Shown here one piece after another: positions 24,125-33,706 of a stretch of 64,000 bases of DNA; position 1 is the first letter of the stretch; each line of letters opens with the position of its first letter. The notes beneath the pieces were generated by a model, which saw nothing but the letters and a program-made list of their open reading frames with translations, searched no databases and had not been told where the DNA came from. Both the position numbers and the translations under genes were made by a program. This stretch comes from Streptomyces sp. NRRL F-5122 (lineage in GTDB: Bacteria > Actinomycetota > Actinomycetes > Streptomycetales > Streptomycetaceae): positions 124,001 through 188,000 of the forward strand of contig NZ_LMWH01000228.1 in NCBI RefSeq assembly GCF_001507435.1, written 5' to 3'.

Positions 24125-26142
24125 GTGGTGAGCTCCAGAAGGGGAATGCCGGGTGGGTTCAGCCCGAAGACCTGTGCGTACAGCGACAGCTCGGCCTCCA
24201 GGGCGCGCACCATGGTCTCGGCCCGCCGGAAGCCGTGCCCCTCGCCCTCGAAGGCGATGTAGGCGTGCGGGACCGACCGCCCCGCGAGCCGGTCCAGGAA
24301 CCGCTCGCACTGCACGGGCGGGCAGATGGCGTCGTCCAGTCCCTGAAGCAGCAGGAAGGGCGCGGTGATCCGGTCGGCGTGCTCGAGCGGCGACCGTTCG
24401 GCGTAGCGGGCGGGTACCTGCGCGTACGGTCCGACGAGCGAGTCCAGATACCGCGACTCGAAGTCGTGGGTCCCCCCGCTGCCCCAGTTCACCAGGTCGA
24501 GGACCGGGTAGATGATCGTGCCGCAGGCGTAGACGTCCGTCGTCGTCAGGGAGACGGCCGTGGTCCAGCCGCCCGCGCTGCCACCGCGCACGGCGAGCCG
24601 GTCACGGTCCGCTGTGCCCTCGTCGGCGAGGGCGAGCGCGACGGCGGCGCAGTCCTCGACGTCGACGACGCCCCACTGTTCGCGCAGGCGGTTGCGGTAC
24701 TCCCGGCCGTATCCGGTGGAGCCGCCGTAGTTGACCTCGGCGACGCCGATGCCGCGCGAGGTGAAGTAGGCGATCTCCAGATCGAGGACGAGCGACGCAC
24801 GACCGGTCGGACCGCCGTGTGCCCACACCACGTACGGCGGCAGCTCGTCGGCGGGCGCGATGTGGCCGGGGTGGTGGGGCGGATAGATGTGTGCGTGGAT
24901 CTCGCGGCCGCCCGGGCCGGTGAAGGTGCGGATCTGCGGTTCCGGGTAGTGGGCGGGATCCACCGGGTCCCGGTGGGCCGCGCCGATGACACGGGGAGGA
25001 CCGGTGGGGGCACCCGGACGCGCGTCCGTACGGTCCTGCGCCGGCAGGTCCAGCTCGACGACCTCGGGGAAGCTGCGCGGACTGGCACCGACGGCGACGA
25101 CGCGGCTGCCGTGCACGGCGAGCGTGGCGGCGAACTCGGTCCACGGCCCGGCCGCGTCGACCACTTCGCCGCTCTCCGGGTCGAGGATGCCCAGCCGGCC
25201 GGCGCCGCGGCCGTGCACGACGGCGATCAGCCCGTTCTCCAGCGGGGCGAACCAGCGTTGCCCGACCTTCCACAACGGCCCTGCGAACTCCTCCTCGCGG
25301 GGGCACAGGGGCTCGCCGTCGCGGTACAGATTCCACCAGCCGGTGCGGTCACTGGCGTACAGCAGGGAGCCGTCGGGCGCCCACTCGGCCTGGGCGATCG
25401 ACTCCTCGGGGCCTCCGGCGACGGTGTGCGGCTTGCCCAGGGTCCCGTCCTCGGCCACCTCGGCGACGATCAGCTCGGTGCCGTCCCACGGCATGCGCGG
25501 ATGGTCCCAGGCGAGCCAGGCCGCGCGCCGGCCGTCCGGCGAGAGCCGGGGTCCGGTGACGAAACGGTGGTGCGCGTCGGTGAGTTCACGCACGGCGTCC
25601 CGGTCCTGCGCCGCCGAACCGTCCAGCGGCACCGCGACGGCCACCCGCCGTACATCCGTCGGCCCGTCGCCGGTGAACTCCTCGAGGACGCACCAGACTT
25701 CACCGCGTTCCGGATGCAGCCGCGGGTCGACCCACCGCAGTCCGCCGCCCACCGGTGACAGGGGGCTGAGCGGGCGCGGCTCGGCGCCGCCCGCCGTGGG
25801 CTCGTACGCGTACAGCCGCTGGTCCGCGAAGTTCACGAACACCACCAGTGGCCCGCCTGGACCCGATGCCCCGGCCCAGGGCCGGCCGCCGTACTCCATG
25901 ACCCGGCTGCGCACGTTCCACGGAGGGGGGAGCACCGACTCCTGCGTGCCGTCCGCCGTGCGGCGCACGAGTGTGCGGCGTCCGCCCTCGGCCGGGCGCG
26001 GCTCGGTCCACCACGCCTCCTCGCCCACGAAGTCCACCGACTCGGGCTGTCCGTCGTGCGCGGCGGCGAGCGCCGCGTCGATGGCCGAGGGCCAGGCCCC
26101 GTACGGCAGTGTCCGCATCGTCGTCTCCCCCGGTTCGCTCAT
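24121..26142 (-). CDS. Prolyl oligopeptidase-family serine peptidase (S9)
   Basis: The protein has 673 residues. An N-terminal beta-propeller-like region (WTEPRPAEGGRRTLVRR, LSPDGRRAAWLAWDHP, AEWAPDGSLLYASDRTGWW) precedes an alpha/beta hydrolase. The catalytic Ser is in RGGSAGGWTTAVS near 520, Asp in LQGLDDAICPP near 600 and His in EGEGHGFRRAE near 636. It resembles dipeptidyl/acylaminoacyl peptidases. Three in-frame ATGs (26166, 26142, 26118) occur, and the last two each have GGGGGAG about 6 nt upstream; 26142 is chosen. Confidence 0.9.
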   Translation of the reverse strand: MSEPGETTMRTLPYGAWPSAIDAALAAAHDGQPESVDFVGEEAWWTEPRPAEGGRRTLVRRTADGTQESVLPPPWNVRSRVMEYGGRPWAGASGPGGPLVVFVNFADQRLYAYEPTAGGAEPRPLSPLSPVGGGLRWVDPRLHPERGEVWCVLEEFTGDGPTDVRRVAVAVPLDGSAAQDRDAVRELTDAHHRFVTGPRLSPDGRRAAWLAWDHPRMPWDGTELIVAEVAEDGTLGKPHTVAGGPEESIAQAEWAPDGSLLYASDRTGWWNLYRDGEPLCPREEEFAGPLWKVGQRWFAPLENGLIAVVHGRGAGRLGILDPESGEVVDAAGPWTEFAATLAVHGSRVVAVGASPRSFPEVVELDLPAQDRTDARPGAPTGPPRVIGAAHRDPVDPAHYPEPQIRTFTGPGGREIHAHIYPPHHPGHIAPADELPPYVVWAHGGPTGRASLVLDLEIAYFTSRGIGVAEVNYGGSTGYGREYRNRLREQWGVVDVEDCAAVALALADEGTADRDRLAVRGGSAGGWTTAVSLTTTDVYACGTIIYPVLDLVNWGSGGTHDFESRYLDSLVGPYAQVPARYAERSPLEHADRITAPFLLLQGLDDAICPPVQCERFLDRLAGRSVPHAYIAFEGEGHGFRRAETMVRALEAELSLYAQVFGLNPPGIPLLELTT

Positions 26143-26162
26143 CGTCTTCTCCCCCACGTCCC

Positions 26163-27467
26163 TCATGCCGTGCGCAGAAAGCGGTCCAGGACCCGGACGC
26201 CGAACCGCAGCGCCTCGACCGGCACGCGCTCGTCGACTCCGTGGAACAACGCCTGGTAGTCGAAGCCCTCGGGGAGCTTCAGCGGCGCGAACCCGTAGCC
26301 GGTGATGCCGAGGCGCGAGAACTGCTTGGCGTCCGTGCCGCCGGACATGCAGTACGGCACCACGTGCCCCTCGGGCGCGAACTCCTCCACCGCGGCGCGC
26401 ATCCGGGCGTACGTCGGTGAGTCCACCGGTGCCTGGAGTGCCACCTCGCGATGGTGGAACTCCCAGTCCACGTCAGGGCCGGTGAGCTCGTCGAGGGTCG
26501 TGCGGAACTCGTCCTCGCCGCCCGGGAGATAGCGTCCGTCGACATGGGCAACGGCCTCTCCCGGGATCACATTGACCTTGTATCCGGCGTCGAGCATGGT
26601 CGGGTTGGCGCTGTTGCGGACGGTCGGCGCCACCAGAGCGGCGGCCGGCCCGAGCTTGTCCAGCAGGCCGTCCACATCGTCCAGGTCGGCGTCGAGGCCG
26701 TACAGGGCGGCGAGTTCGACGAGCGCCGCGCGTGCCGTCGGTGTCAGTCTGAGGGGCCACTCGTGCGCGCCGATGCGCGCGACGGCCGCGGAGAGCCGGG
26801 TGACCGCGTTGTCACGGTTGATCTTGGAGCCATGGCCCGCGCGGCCGCGGGCGGTGAGCTTGAGCCAGCCGGTGCCCCGCTCACCAGCGGCGATCGGATA
26901 GATCTGCCGCCCACCGCCGTCGTGGAAGGTGAACGCGCCCGACTCGCTGATGCCCTCGGTGCATCCTTCGAAGAGGTCGGCGTGCCGGTCCGCGAGGAAG
27001 CCGGAGCCGTCCTGCGCGCTCGCCTCCTCGTCGGCGGTGAAGGCGATGACGAGGTCGCGGCGCGGGCGTACGCCCGAACGCGCCCAGGAGCGCACGACCG
27101 CCAGGATCATCGCGTCCATGTTCTTCATGTCGACCGCGCCCCGGCCCCAGACGACGCCGTCGCGGACCTCGCCGGAGAACGGGTGCACGCTCCAGTCGGC
27201 GGCCTCCGCCGGCACCACGTCGAGATGGCCGTGCACGAGCAGGGCGTCTGCCAAGGGATCGGTGCCCTCGATACGGGCGACGACGTTCGTCCGGCCCTCG
27301 GTGCGCTCCAGCAAAGTGGGTTCCAGGCCCGCCTCGGCCAGCAACGCCGCCGCGTACTCGGCGGCGGGCCGCTCCCGGCAGTCACCGCCACCGCGGTTCG
27401 TGGTGTCGACGCGGATGAGGTCGGACGTGAAGCGCACGACCTCCTCGAGTGCCTGCTCGTCAGCCAT
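26163..27467 (-). CDS. M20/M25/M40 family metallopeptidase
   Basis: The protein has 434 residues. The dinuclear zinc site is visible: His79 in LLVHGHLDVVPAE, Asp in WGRGAVDMKNMDAM, Glu-Glu in IAFTADEEASAQDGSG near 145, and the late His in QALFHGVDERVPVEA. The DLIRVDTTNRGGG start is typical of streptomycete M20 dipeptidase/acylase-like proteins. It overlaps the M55 gene by 8 bp and is followed by the S9 peptidase. Confidence 0.92.
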   Translation of the reverse strand: MADEQALEEVVRFTSDLIRVDTTNRGGGDCRERPAAEYAAALLAEAGLEPTLLERTEGRTNVVARIEGTDPLADALLVHGHLDVVPAEAADWSVHPFSGEVRDGVVWGRGAVDMKNMDAMILAVVRSWARSGVRPRRDLVIAFTADEEASAQDGSGFLADRHADLFEGCTEGISESGAFTFHDGGGRQIYPIAAGERGTGWLKLTARGRAGHGSKINRDNAVTRLSAAVARIGAHEWPLRLTPTARAALVELAALYGLDADLDDVDGLLDKLGPAAALVAPTVRNSANPTMLDAGYKVNVIPGEAVAHVDGRYLPGGEDEFRTTLDELTGPDVDWEFHHREVALQAPVDSPTYARMRAAVEEFAPEGHVVPYCMSGGTDAKQFSRLGITGYGFAPLKLPEGFDYQALFHGVDERVPVEALRFGVRVLDRFLRTA

Positions 27468-28293
27468 ACTGCTCCTCCACCGCGGCCGAGACGATCGTGG
27501 TGACCGCCTTGAAGGTCCGGATCCCCTCGTACATGGTCTCGCTCGTGTACGCCACCTTCCGCTCGCCGACGCGGTCCACGCCCGGCACGACGGTGGCGGC
27601 CATGGCCAGATGCTCCGCGTCGAACTCCAGCGTCACGGTGAACGGCCCGCCTCTCACCGGATCGTGACGCACGGCCAGCACGGACGCCTCCTTGGCGGCC
27701 GCGCGGATGTCGGCGGCGGTCCTGGCCGGGGTGCGGCACACGGCCGCGTACCGCGAGACATGGTCCTTCACGGCGACCTTGAGCGCCTCCGGCGCGTATC
27801 CGAGTGCGTCCTCGCAGGCGACGTCGTCGCCGGTGACGAGGACGACGGGCACGCCGTACTCGGCGACCACGTGCGCGTTCAGCAGGCCCTCGCTGGCGCG
27901 GACGCCGTTCAGCCAGACCCCGGTGATCGAGTTCGCGAGGTAGGTGTGCGCCAGTACACCCTCCGTGCCGGCGCCCGCGTGGTAGCCGATGAACGCGACG
28001 CCGTCCACGTCCCCGTGCTGCACGCCCTCCACCATGGACAGGGACTTGTGCCGACCGGTGAGCATCTGCGCCCGCTCGTCCAGCCGCTCGAGGAGCAGAT
28101 TGCGCATGCTCCAGTGGGCCTCGTTGATCAGCACCTCGTCGGCGCCGCCGTCGAGGAAGCCGAGCACGGCGGCGTTCACGTCCGAGGTGAACATCGACCG
28201 GCATCGCTCCCACTGCGGCGTCCCGGGCAGCACGTCGGCCGGCCAGGTCACACCGGTGGCGCCCTCCATGTCGGCGCTGATGAGGATCTTCAT
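27460..28293 (-). CDS. M55 family D-aminopeptidase (DppA-like)
   Basis: The protein has 277 residues. The N-terminus MKILISADMEGATGVTWPAD holds the Asp and Glu metal ligands of DppA. EVLINEAHWSMRNLL, FIGYHAGAGTEGVLAHTY and VTGDDVACEDA are the other family blocks. DppA of B. subtilis releases D-Ala from D-Ala-D-Ala peptides. First gene of the four-peptidase operon, which suggests breakdown of peptides containing D-residues or murein-derived peptides. Confidence 0.92.
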   Translation of the reverse strand: MKILISADMEGATGVTWPADVLPGTPQWERCRSMFTSDVNAAVLGFLDGGADEVLINEAHWSMRNLLLERLDERAQMLTGRHKSLSMVEGVQHGDVDGVAFIGYHAGAGTEGVLAHTYLANSITGVWLNGVRASEGLLNAHVVAEYGVPVVLVTGDDVACEDALGYAPEALKVAVKDHVSRYAAVCRTPARTAADIRAAAKEASVLAVRHDPVRGGPFTVTLEFDAEHLAMAATVVPGVDRVGERKVAYTSETMYEGIRTFKAVTTIVSAAVEEQYG

Positions 28294-28390
28294 GCCAGGC
28301 AACTTACGCGCTCGTGACGATGCGCGCCCAGCCCTGTGGAAAAGTGTCCCGCCACCGCCGCCCGTCTGCCCCGATGCCTCGGGGGACGTC

Positions 28391-28421
28391 GTGCGCGGCC
28401 GGTCCGCGACCGGCCGCGCGC
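28391..28421 (-). terminator. Hairpin downstream of the inositol dehydrogenase gene
   Basis: GCGCGGCCGGT (28393-28403) and ACCGGCCGCGC (28409-28419) pair perfectly around CCGCG; flanking bases extend it to 13 pairs. Ends the leftward inositol operon before the peptidase genes. Confidence 0.65.
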
Positions 28422-28431
28422 GACGCACGTC

Positions 28432-29451
28432 TCAGCGGTACAGCGCGGGGCGCTCTATCAGTTCGACCTCCGTGCGGCGCCCCTCCGTCTGGGCGCGCAC
28501 CCCCGCCTCGCAGACCGCCGCCGCGGCGTAACCGTCCCAGATGCTCGGCCCGGTCACCTCACCGCGCCGGGTGGCGTCGACCCAGGCCTGCACCTCGCGG
28601 TCGTACGCCTCCTCGAAGCGCTCCACGAAGTCCTGGGCGATGGTCCCGCCCCAGCGCCCCGCCGCGTTGGTGACCATGGCGTGCCCGTCCCCGATCCGGG
28701 CGGTGCCGCGCTCGCAGACCGCCTCGGCCTGCACCTGGTAGCCGAAGCCGCAGTTGACGAAGATCTCGACGTCGACGAGGGCGCCGCCGTCGGTCTCCAG
28801 GACGACGAACTGCGGGTCGGCGAGGCCCTCCGGCGCGACGTCCGAGGGTGTCGGGCGCAGCACCGTCACCGCCGTGATCTCCTGCCCGAGCAGCCAGCGC
28901 GTGACGTCCATCTCGTGCACGACCGAGTCGTTGATGAGCATCGCGTCGGTGAAGCCGGGCGGGCTCGACGCGTTGCGGTGCCGGTTGTGCAGCATGAGCG
29001 GGCGGCCCAGCTGTCCGCTGTCCAGCAGCGCCTTGAGCTTCACGTACTCGGCGTCGTAGCGCCGCATGAAGCCCACCTGGACCCGGCGGTGGCCAAGCCG
29101 CTGCTCGGCCTCGAGGACTCTGAGCGCGGAGGCCGCGTCGGGGGTGAGCGGCTTCTCGCACAGGAGGGGCAGGTCGCGTTCGAAGGCGGCGAGCAGCGCC
29201 GACTCGTGCGCGGGGCCGGGAGAGGCGATCAGTACCGCGTCGACGTCGGCGGCGGCCATCGCCGCGTCCGGTTCGGTGTAGGCCGTGCAGCCCTCGACGC
29301 CTGACGCGACGTTCTTGGCGCGTTCCGCGTCCACGTCCACGACGGCGGCCACCCGGGCCCCGCTGATCACCTCGCTGATGCGGCGCACATGGTCGGCGCC
29401 CATCCGCCCGGTACCGATGACGGCGACTCCGAGCGTTCCACGCTGGGTCAT
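28432..29451 (-). CDS. iolG: Gfo/Idh/MocA oxidoreductase, probable inositol 2-dehydrogenase
   Basis: The protein has 339 residues. The Rossmann motif [17 protein letters not shown] is at the N-terminus, the catalytic-site motif [10 protein letters not shown] near 97 and a conserved His in [15 protein letters not shown] near 178. Family members oxidise inositols and sugars with NAD. Co-transcribed with an IolE-like gene and the ABC transporter, opposite iolC-B-D-A, which makes myo-inositol 2-dehydrogenase the best call. Confidence 0.85.
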   Translation of the reverse strand: MTQRGTLGVAVIGTGRMGADHVRRISEVISGARVAAVVDVDAERAKNVASGVEGCTAYTEPDAAMAAADVDAVLIASPGPAHESALLAAFERDLPLLCEKPLTPDAASALRVLEAEQRLGHRRVQVGFMRRYDAEYVKLKALLDSGQLGRPLMLHNRHRNASSPPGFTDAMLINDSVVHEMDVTRWLLGQEITAVTVLRPTPSDVAPEGLADPQFVVLETDGGALVDVEIFVNCGFGYQVQAEAVCERGTARIGDGHAMVTNAAGRWGGTIAQDFVERFEEAYDREVQAWVDATRRGEVTGPSIWDGYAAAAVCEAGVRAQTEGRRTEVELIERPALYR

Positions 29452-29478
29452 GGTGGTCGTTCGTCCCTTCGGGGGTGA

Positions 29479-30381
29479 TCAGGCGCCGCAGGAGCGGAGG
29501 AACGCGCGGGTGCGTACGGCGATGGGCAGCGGCTTGTCCGGCGCGCAGGGGTACATGTCCTGCTCGACGATGGCGAAGAGGTCGACGCCGAGTCCCTGTG
29601 CGGCGGCGAGGACGGGCTCGAGCGCCGGAACGCCCGCGGGGGGCTCGCACATCACTCCGCGCTGGACGGCGGGGCCGAAGGGCACCCCGTTCGAGACGAC
29701 GTCGGCGAGGATCTCCGGGTCCACCTGCTTGAGGTGCAGATAGCCGATGCGCTCGCCGTAGGTCTCGATGAGCTTGACGCTGTCGCCGCCGCAGTAGGCG
29801 TAGTGCCCGGTGTCCAGGCAGAGGTTGACGAGGTCGGAGTCGGTCGAGTCGAGGAAGCGCTCGACGTGGGCCTCGGTGTCGATGTGGGTGTCGGCGTGCG
29901 GGTGCACGACGATGTCCAGGCCGAAGGTCTCCTTGACCTCGTGACCGAGCCGTTCCATGCCCTTGGTGAGGTGTGCCCACTGCTCGGTGGTGAGCTCCGA
30001 CGGCTCGATGATCTCGGCGGTCTTGTCGTCCCGCCAGAAGGAGGGGATGACCACGAGGTGCTTCGCGCCCATCGCCTGGGTGAGCGCGGCGACCTGGCCG
30101 ACGTGCTCCCAGGTGGACTCCCACACGGACGGTCCGCGGTGCAGGGAGGTGAAGACCGTGCCGGCCGACACCTTCAGGTCCCGCTTGGCCACCTCGTCCG
30201 TCAGACGTGCCGGGTCGGTCGGCAGGTAGCCGTACGGGCCGAGCTCGATCCAGGAGTAGCCGGCGTCGGCGACCTCGTCCAGGAAGCGTTCCCACGGCAC
30301 CTGCTGCGGGTCGTCGGGGAACCAGACGCCCCAGGAGTCGGGTGCCGAGCCGACCCGGATGCGGTCCAGGGCTTGCGTCAT
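29479..30381 (-). CDS. IolE/MocC-like sugar phosphate isomerase/epimerase family protein
   Basis: A 300-residue TIM-barrel (AP endonuclease family 2 fold). The N-terminus VGSAPDSWGVWFPDDPQQVP and WIELGPYGYLPTDP match inositol/rhizopine catabolism proteins (IolE, IolH, MocC). Metal-ligand-type residues occur in VVHPHADTHIDTEAHVERF and LCLDTGHYAYCGGD. Most likely the 2-keto-myo-inositol dehydratase step, since no other IolE candidate exists in the locus. IolH cannot be excluded. Confidence 0.82.
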   Translation of the reverse strand: MTQALDRIRVGSAPDSWGVWFPDDPQQVPWERFLDEVADAGYSWIELGPYGYLPTDPARLTDEVAKRDLKVSAGTVFTSLHRGPSVWESTWEHVGQVAALTQAMGAKHLVVIPSFWRDDKTAEIIEPSELTTEQWAHLTKGMERLGHEVKETFGLDIVVHPHADTHIDTEAHVERFLDSTDSDLVNLCLDTGHYAYCGGDSVKLIETYGERIGYLHLKQVDPEILADVVSNGVPFGPAVQRGVMCEPPAGVPALEPVLAAAQGLGVDLFAIVEQDMYPCAPDKPLPIAVRTRAFLRSCGA

Positions 30382-30382
30382 G

Positions 30383-31285
30383 TCAGGAATTCCCTTCGGA
30401 GGATGCCGCCATGGGTGCCTGGAGGTCCTTCGCTTCGGGGAGCTCCTCGACGTCGACGCCGCGGACCTGCGCCAACTCGTGCTTGAGGGCGGCGAGTTCG
30501 GCGCCGCCTGCCATGTGGTTGGTCAGCTCCTCGAGGCTGACCTCGCTGCGGTCGGCGCTGAGTTCCAGGGTGCCGAGGCGCAGTACGTTGAAGTGGTCGC
30601 CGACCATGTAGGCGTGGTGGGGGTTGTGGGTGATGAAGATGACGCCGAGGCCGCGGTCGCGGGCGGCGGCGATGTACTTCAGGACGACACCGGACTGCTT
30701 GACCCCGAGCGCGGCCGTGGGCTCGTCGAGGATCAGGACACGAGCGCCGAAGTAGACGGCGCGCGCGATGGCGACGCACTGGCGCTGGCCGCCGGACAGC
30801 GTCCCGATGGGCTGTTCGAGGTCGTCCAGCACGATGCCCATGTTCCGCAGCTCTTCGTCCGCGGTCTTTTTCATCCGGGCGATGTCGAGACGGCGGACCG
30901 GCCAGGGGCCCTTCGTCATCTCGGAGCCGAGGAAGAAGTTCCGCCAGACCGGCATGAGCGGCACGGTGGCCAGGTCCTGGTAGACCGTGGCGATGCCCCG
31001 GTCCAGGGCTTCGCGCGGGGTGCTGAAGCGCACCGCCTCTCCGTCGACCAGGAACTCGCCCTCGGTGTGCTGGTGCAGACCGGAAATGATCTTGATCAGG
31101 GTGGACTTGCCGGCGCCGTTGTCGCCGAGGACGCAGGTGACCTTGCCGGGGTGGACGGCGAGGTCGACTCCGTGCAGGGCGCGGATGTTGCCGTACGACT
31201 TGCCCGTGCCGCGCAGTTCGACGACGGGAGTCCGGTCGGCCGCGGCGGCCTGGTCGTTGTTCTTGCCGGTGTCGGCGGTCGTCAT
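30383..31285 (-). CDS. Sugar ABC transporter ATP-binding protein
   Basis: A 300-residue single ABC domain: Walker [16 protein letters not shown], signature [15 protein letters not shown], Walker [13 protein letters not shown]. Carbohydrate-uptake class 2 (CUT2) ATPases usually have two fused domains; this has one, as in FrcA-type systems. ATG 31285 follows GGAGGTGA. Lies between permease and iolE-like genes in the leftward operon. Confidence 0.92.
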   Translation of the reverse strand: MTTADTGKNNDQAAAADRTPVVELRGTGKSYGNIRALHGVDLAVHPGKVTCVLGDNGAGKSTLIKIISGLHQHTEGEFLVDGEAVRFSTPREALDRGIATVYQDLATVPLMPVWRNFFLGSEMTKGPWPVRRLDIARMKKTADEELRNMGIVLDDLEQPIGTLSGGQRQCVAIARAVYFGARVLILDEPTAALGVKQSGVVLKYIAAARDRGLGVIFITHNPHHAYMVGDHFNVLRLGTLELSADRSEVSLEELTNHMAGGAELAALKHELAQVRGVDVEELPEAKDLQAPMAASSEGNS

Positions 31286-31290
31286 GGGGG

Positions 31291-32361
31291 TCACCTCCGG
31301 GTCGCAGACTTCTGGACCCACAGATTGATGAGCGTGGCGCCGAGGAGCATCACGCCGAGGAAGGCCTTGAACCAGTCGGGATTCCAGCCGGCGTAGACGA
31401 TGCCCTGGCTCACCATGCCGAACATGAAGGCGCCGAACACCGGGCCGATCGCGGAGCCGTAACCACCGGTCAGCAGACAGCCGCCGATCACTGCGGCGGC
31501 GATGTAGATCAGCTCCTGGCCGACGCCCTCACCCGACTGCACGGTGTTGAAGGAGAACAGCTGGTGCATGCCCACGAACCAGGCGCCGAAGCCGACCAGC
31601 ATGAACAGCGAGATCTTGGTGAACTTCACGGGCACGCCGACGGCCCGCGCACTGTCCTTGTTGCCGCCCACCGCGAAGATCCAGTTGCCGTACTTGGTGC
31701 GCAGCAGCACCCAGGTCGCCAGCGCCGCGAAGAACAGCCACCACAGGACGGTGACCTTGAACTGGACGCCACCGACGGTGAACGACGACGAGAAGACCGC
31801 CTTGGCCTGGCCGAAGCCGTCCATGTCGCTGATGTCGTCGGTCGCCACATTGCCCGTGATCAGCTTGGTGACCGCGAGGTTGATGCCCTGCAGACCCAGG
31901 AAGGTGCCGAGGGTGACCAGGAAGCTGGGCAGCCCGGTGCGCACCATCATCCACCCGTTGAACGCTCCGACGGCGAGCGAGACGACGAGCGCGACGATCA
32001 CGCCCACCCAGACGTTCATGGTGAGTTGGAAGCTCACCATGCTGGCGGTCAGCGCGGAGGTGATCACCGCGACACCGGCCGACAGGTCGAACTCGCCGCC
32101 GATCATCAGCAGGGCCACGGGCAGCGCCATGATCCCGATGGTGGACGACTGGTAGAGGACGGTGGCCATGGCGCTGCCCGAGCGGAACGTGGGTGCCATG
32201 GCGAAGAAGAAGACGAACACCGCGACGGCGCCGAGGAAGACGCCGACCTCGGGCCGGGCCAGCAGCCGCAACACGAGGGAGCGCTGCGCGGTCCGGCCGT
32301 CACGCTCCTTGGGGCCGGAGGCCGGCGGTGAGGTCACCGCCGGCGCAGCCTGCTGGGACAT
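31291..32361 (-). CDS. Sugar ABC transporter permease (CUT2)
   Basis: The protein has 356 residues and about ten hydrophobic segments. The family motif [20 protein letters not shown] (consensus IDLSVG) and [20 protein letters not shown] are visible. Several in-frame starts exist (GTG 32370, ATG 32367, ATG 32361). The last has AGGTGA 6 nt upstream and is used here. Moves the sugar, probably inositol, across the membrane. Confidence 0.9.
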   Translation of the reverse strand: MSQQAAPAVTSPPASGPKERDGRTAQRSLVLRLLARPEVGVFLGAVAVFVFFFAMAPTFRSGSAMATVLYQSSTIGIMALPVALLMIGGEFDLSAGVAVITSALTASMVSFQLTMNVWVGVIVALVVSLAVGAFNGWMMVRTGLPSFLVTLGTFLGLQGINLAVTKLITGNVATDDISDMDGFGQAKAVFSSSFTVGGVQFKVTVLWWLFFAALATWVLLRTKYGNWIFAVGGNKDSARAVGVPVKFTKISLFMLVGFGAWFVGMHQLFSFNTVQSGEGVGQELIYIAAAVIGGCLLTGGYGSAIGPVFGAFMFGMVSQGIVYAGWNPDWFKAFLGVMLLGATLINLWVQKSATRR

Positions 32362-32366
32362 GGTCA

Positions 32367-33389
32367 TCACCTGGTGCCCTTCGCGGCGAAGGTGGCGATG
32401 GTGTCGACGTTCGACTTGTCGACGAAGGCCGGGCCGGTCAGCACCGGCTGCTCACCGCCGCCGCTGTAGTTGCCGTTGTTCTTGTACAGCCACAGGGAGT
32501 CGACCGCGAGGTAACCCTGGAGGTAGGGCTGCTGGTCGACGGCGAACTGGATGTCACCCTTCTTGATGGCGCTGGTCAGGTCCTTGTTGAGGTCGAACGT
32601 GGCGACCTTCGCCTTGCTGCCCGCGTCGGCCAGCGACTGCACCGCCGTCAGCGCGAACGGCGCACCGAGCGTGACGACGTAGTCGACCGAGCTGTCCTGC
32701 TTGAGCTTTGCGGTGATCGTCGACTTCACCGACGGCATGTCGGTGCCGTTGACGTAGAGGATCTGGGTCTTGCCGCTGAACGTCTTCTTCACACCGTCGC
32801 AGCGCTGGGAGAGCCCGATGTTGCCCTGCTCCTGGATCACGCAGACGGTGCTTTTCGCGCCGACCTCGTTCAGCTTCTTGCCGAGCGCCTCGCCCGCCAC
32901 GCTCTCGTCCTGCCCGAAGAACTCCATCAGGCCGAGCTTCTGCCAGTCGCTCACACCCGAGTTGAGGCCCACCACCGGGATGCCCGCGGACTTGGCCTTG
33001 CTCACGACGTCCTTCATCGCGTCCGGCTTGGCGAGGGTGATCGCGATGCCGTCGACCTTCTGGTCGACCGCGTTCTGGACCAGGTTGGCCTGGGTGCCGG
33101 CGTTCGGGTCGGCGGAGTAGACGAGCTTGATGTTGTCCTTGGCCGCGGCCGCCTCGGCGCCCTTGCGGACGATGTCCCAGAAGGTGTCGCCCGGCGCCTG
33201 GTGGGTGACCAGCGCGACCGTCATACGGGGTGTGTCCGCCTTGCCCGCGGCGGCGCCGGAGCTGCTTTCCTCCGCCTTTTTTCCACCCGAGCTGCTGGAG
33301 CAGCCGGCGACGAGCAGCGCCGACGCCGCCGCTATCGCAACGAGCGGGGCGACCCTGAGGGAACGGCGGGGGTGAAACGTGCGATCCAT
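32367..33389 (-). CDS. Sugar ABC transporter substrate-binding lipoprotein
   Basis: The protein has 340 residues. The signal peptide ends in the lipobox LVAGC with Cys30 as the lipid anchor, followed by a Ser/Gly-rich linker. The periplasmic-binding-protein 1-like fold follows (MTVALVTHQAPGDTFWDIVR, QNAVDQKVDGIAITLAKPDA, FAVDQQPYLQGYLAVDSLWL). First gene of the leftward inositol operon. Its ligand is inferred to be myo-inositol from context. Confidence 0.92.
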   Translation of the reverse strand: MDRTFHPRRSLRVAPLVAIAAASALLVAGCSSSSGGKKAEESSSGAAAGKADTPRMTVALVTHQAPGDTFWDIVRKGAEAAAAKDNIKLVYSADPNAGTQANLVQNAVDQKVDGIAITLAKPDAMKDVVSKAKSAGIPVVGLNSGVSDWQKLGLMEFFGQDESVAGEALGKKLNEVGAKSTVCVIQEQGNIGLSQRCDGVKKTFSGKTQILYVNGTDMPSVKSTITAKLKQDSSVDYVVTLGAPFALTAVQSLADAGSKAKVATFDLNKDLTSAIKKGDIQFAVDQQPYLQGYLAVDSLWLYKNNGNYSGGGEQPVLTGPAFVDKSNVDTIATFAAKGTR

Positions 33390-33706
33390 CTTTCCTGCAC
33401 CTCACTGTGCGACCGGGGGGAAAGGGGACGGGAGGGACGACGCCGGACGGGATGTCCCGCCCGGGTCCGGACGGGATGTCCGGGTAGGTACCGGGTGAAC
33501 CGGCGGATTCGCTGGGACGGGATACAAACCCCTGCGACACCCGCCTGTCAATACTTTGTTAAGACATCATTTCAGAAGCAGGTCCGAATGTAAGAACAAA
33601 GTCTTGACAGGGACAACCCGTGCGGCCTACACCTGTGAGGCATCCGGGCCCCGATGTCCCCCTTGCGGACATCCGACCCCGCATCCCCGTACGAGGAGCG
33701 ACGCTC
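33390..33706. promoter_or_regulatory. Divergent promoter region of the inositol locus
   Basis: This 317-bp gap separates the two arms. Rightward promoter: TTGACA (33604-33609), 18-bp spacer, TACACC (33628-33633). Leftward promoter: TTGACA (33551-33546), 18-bp spacer, TTGTAT (33527-33522). Both -35 boxes lie inside the two arms of one inverted repeat. The central part is much less GC-rich than its surroundings. Confidence 0.6.
33545..33610. repeat. Near-perfect 16-bp inverted repeat, probable operator pair
   Basis: CTGTCAATACTTTGTT (33545-33560) and AACAAAGTCTTGACAG (33595-33610) match in 15 of 16 positions when one is inverted. Arms are 34 bp apart, 50 bp centre to centre. Each contains the -35 of one divergent promoter, so a bound repressor would shut both arms. 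Confidence 0.7.
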
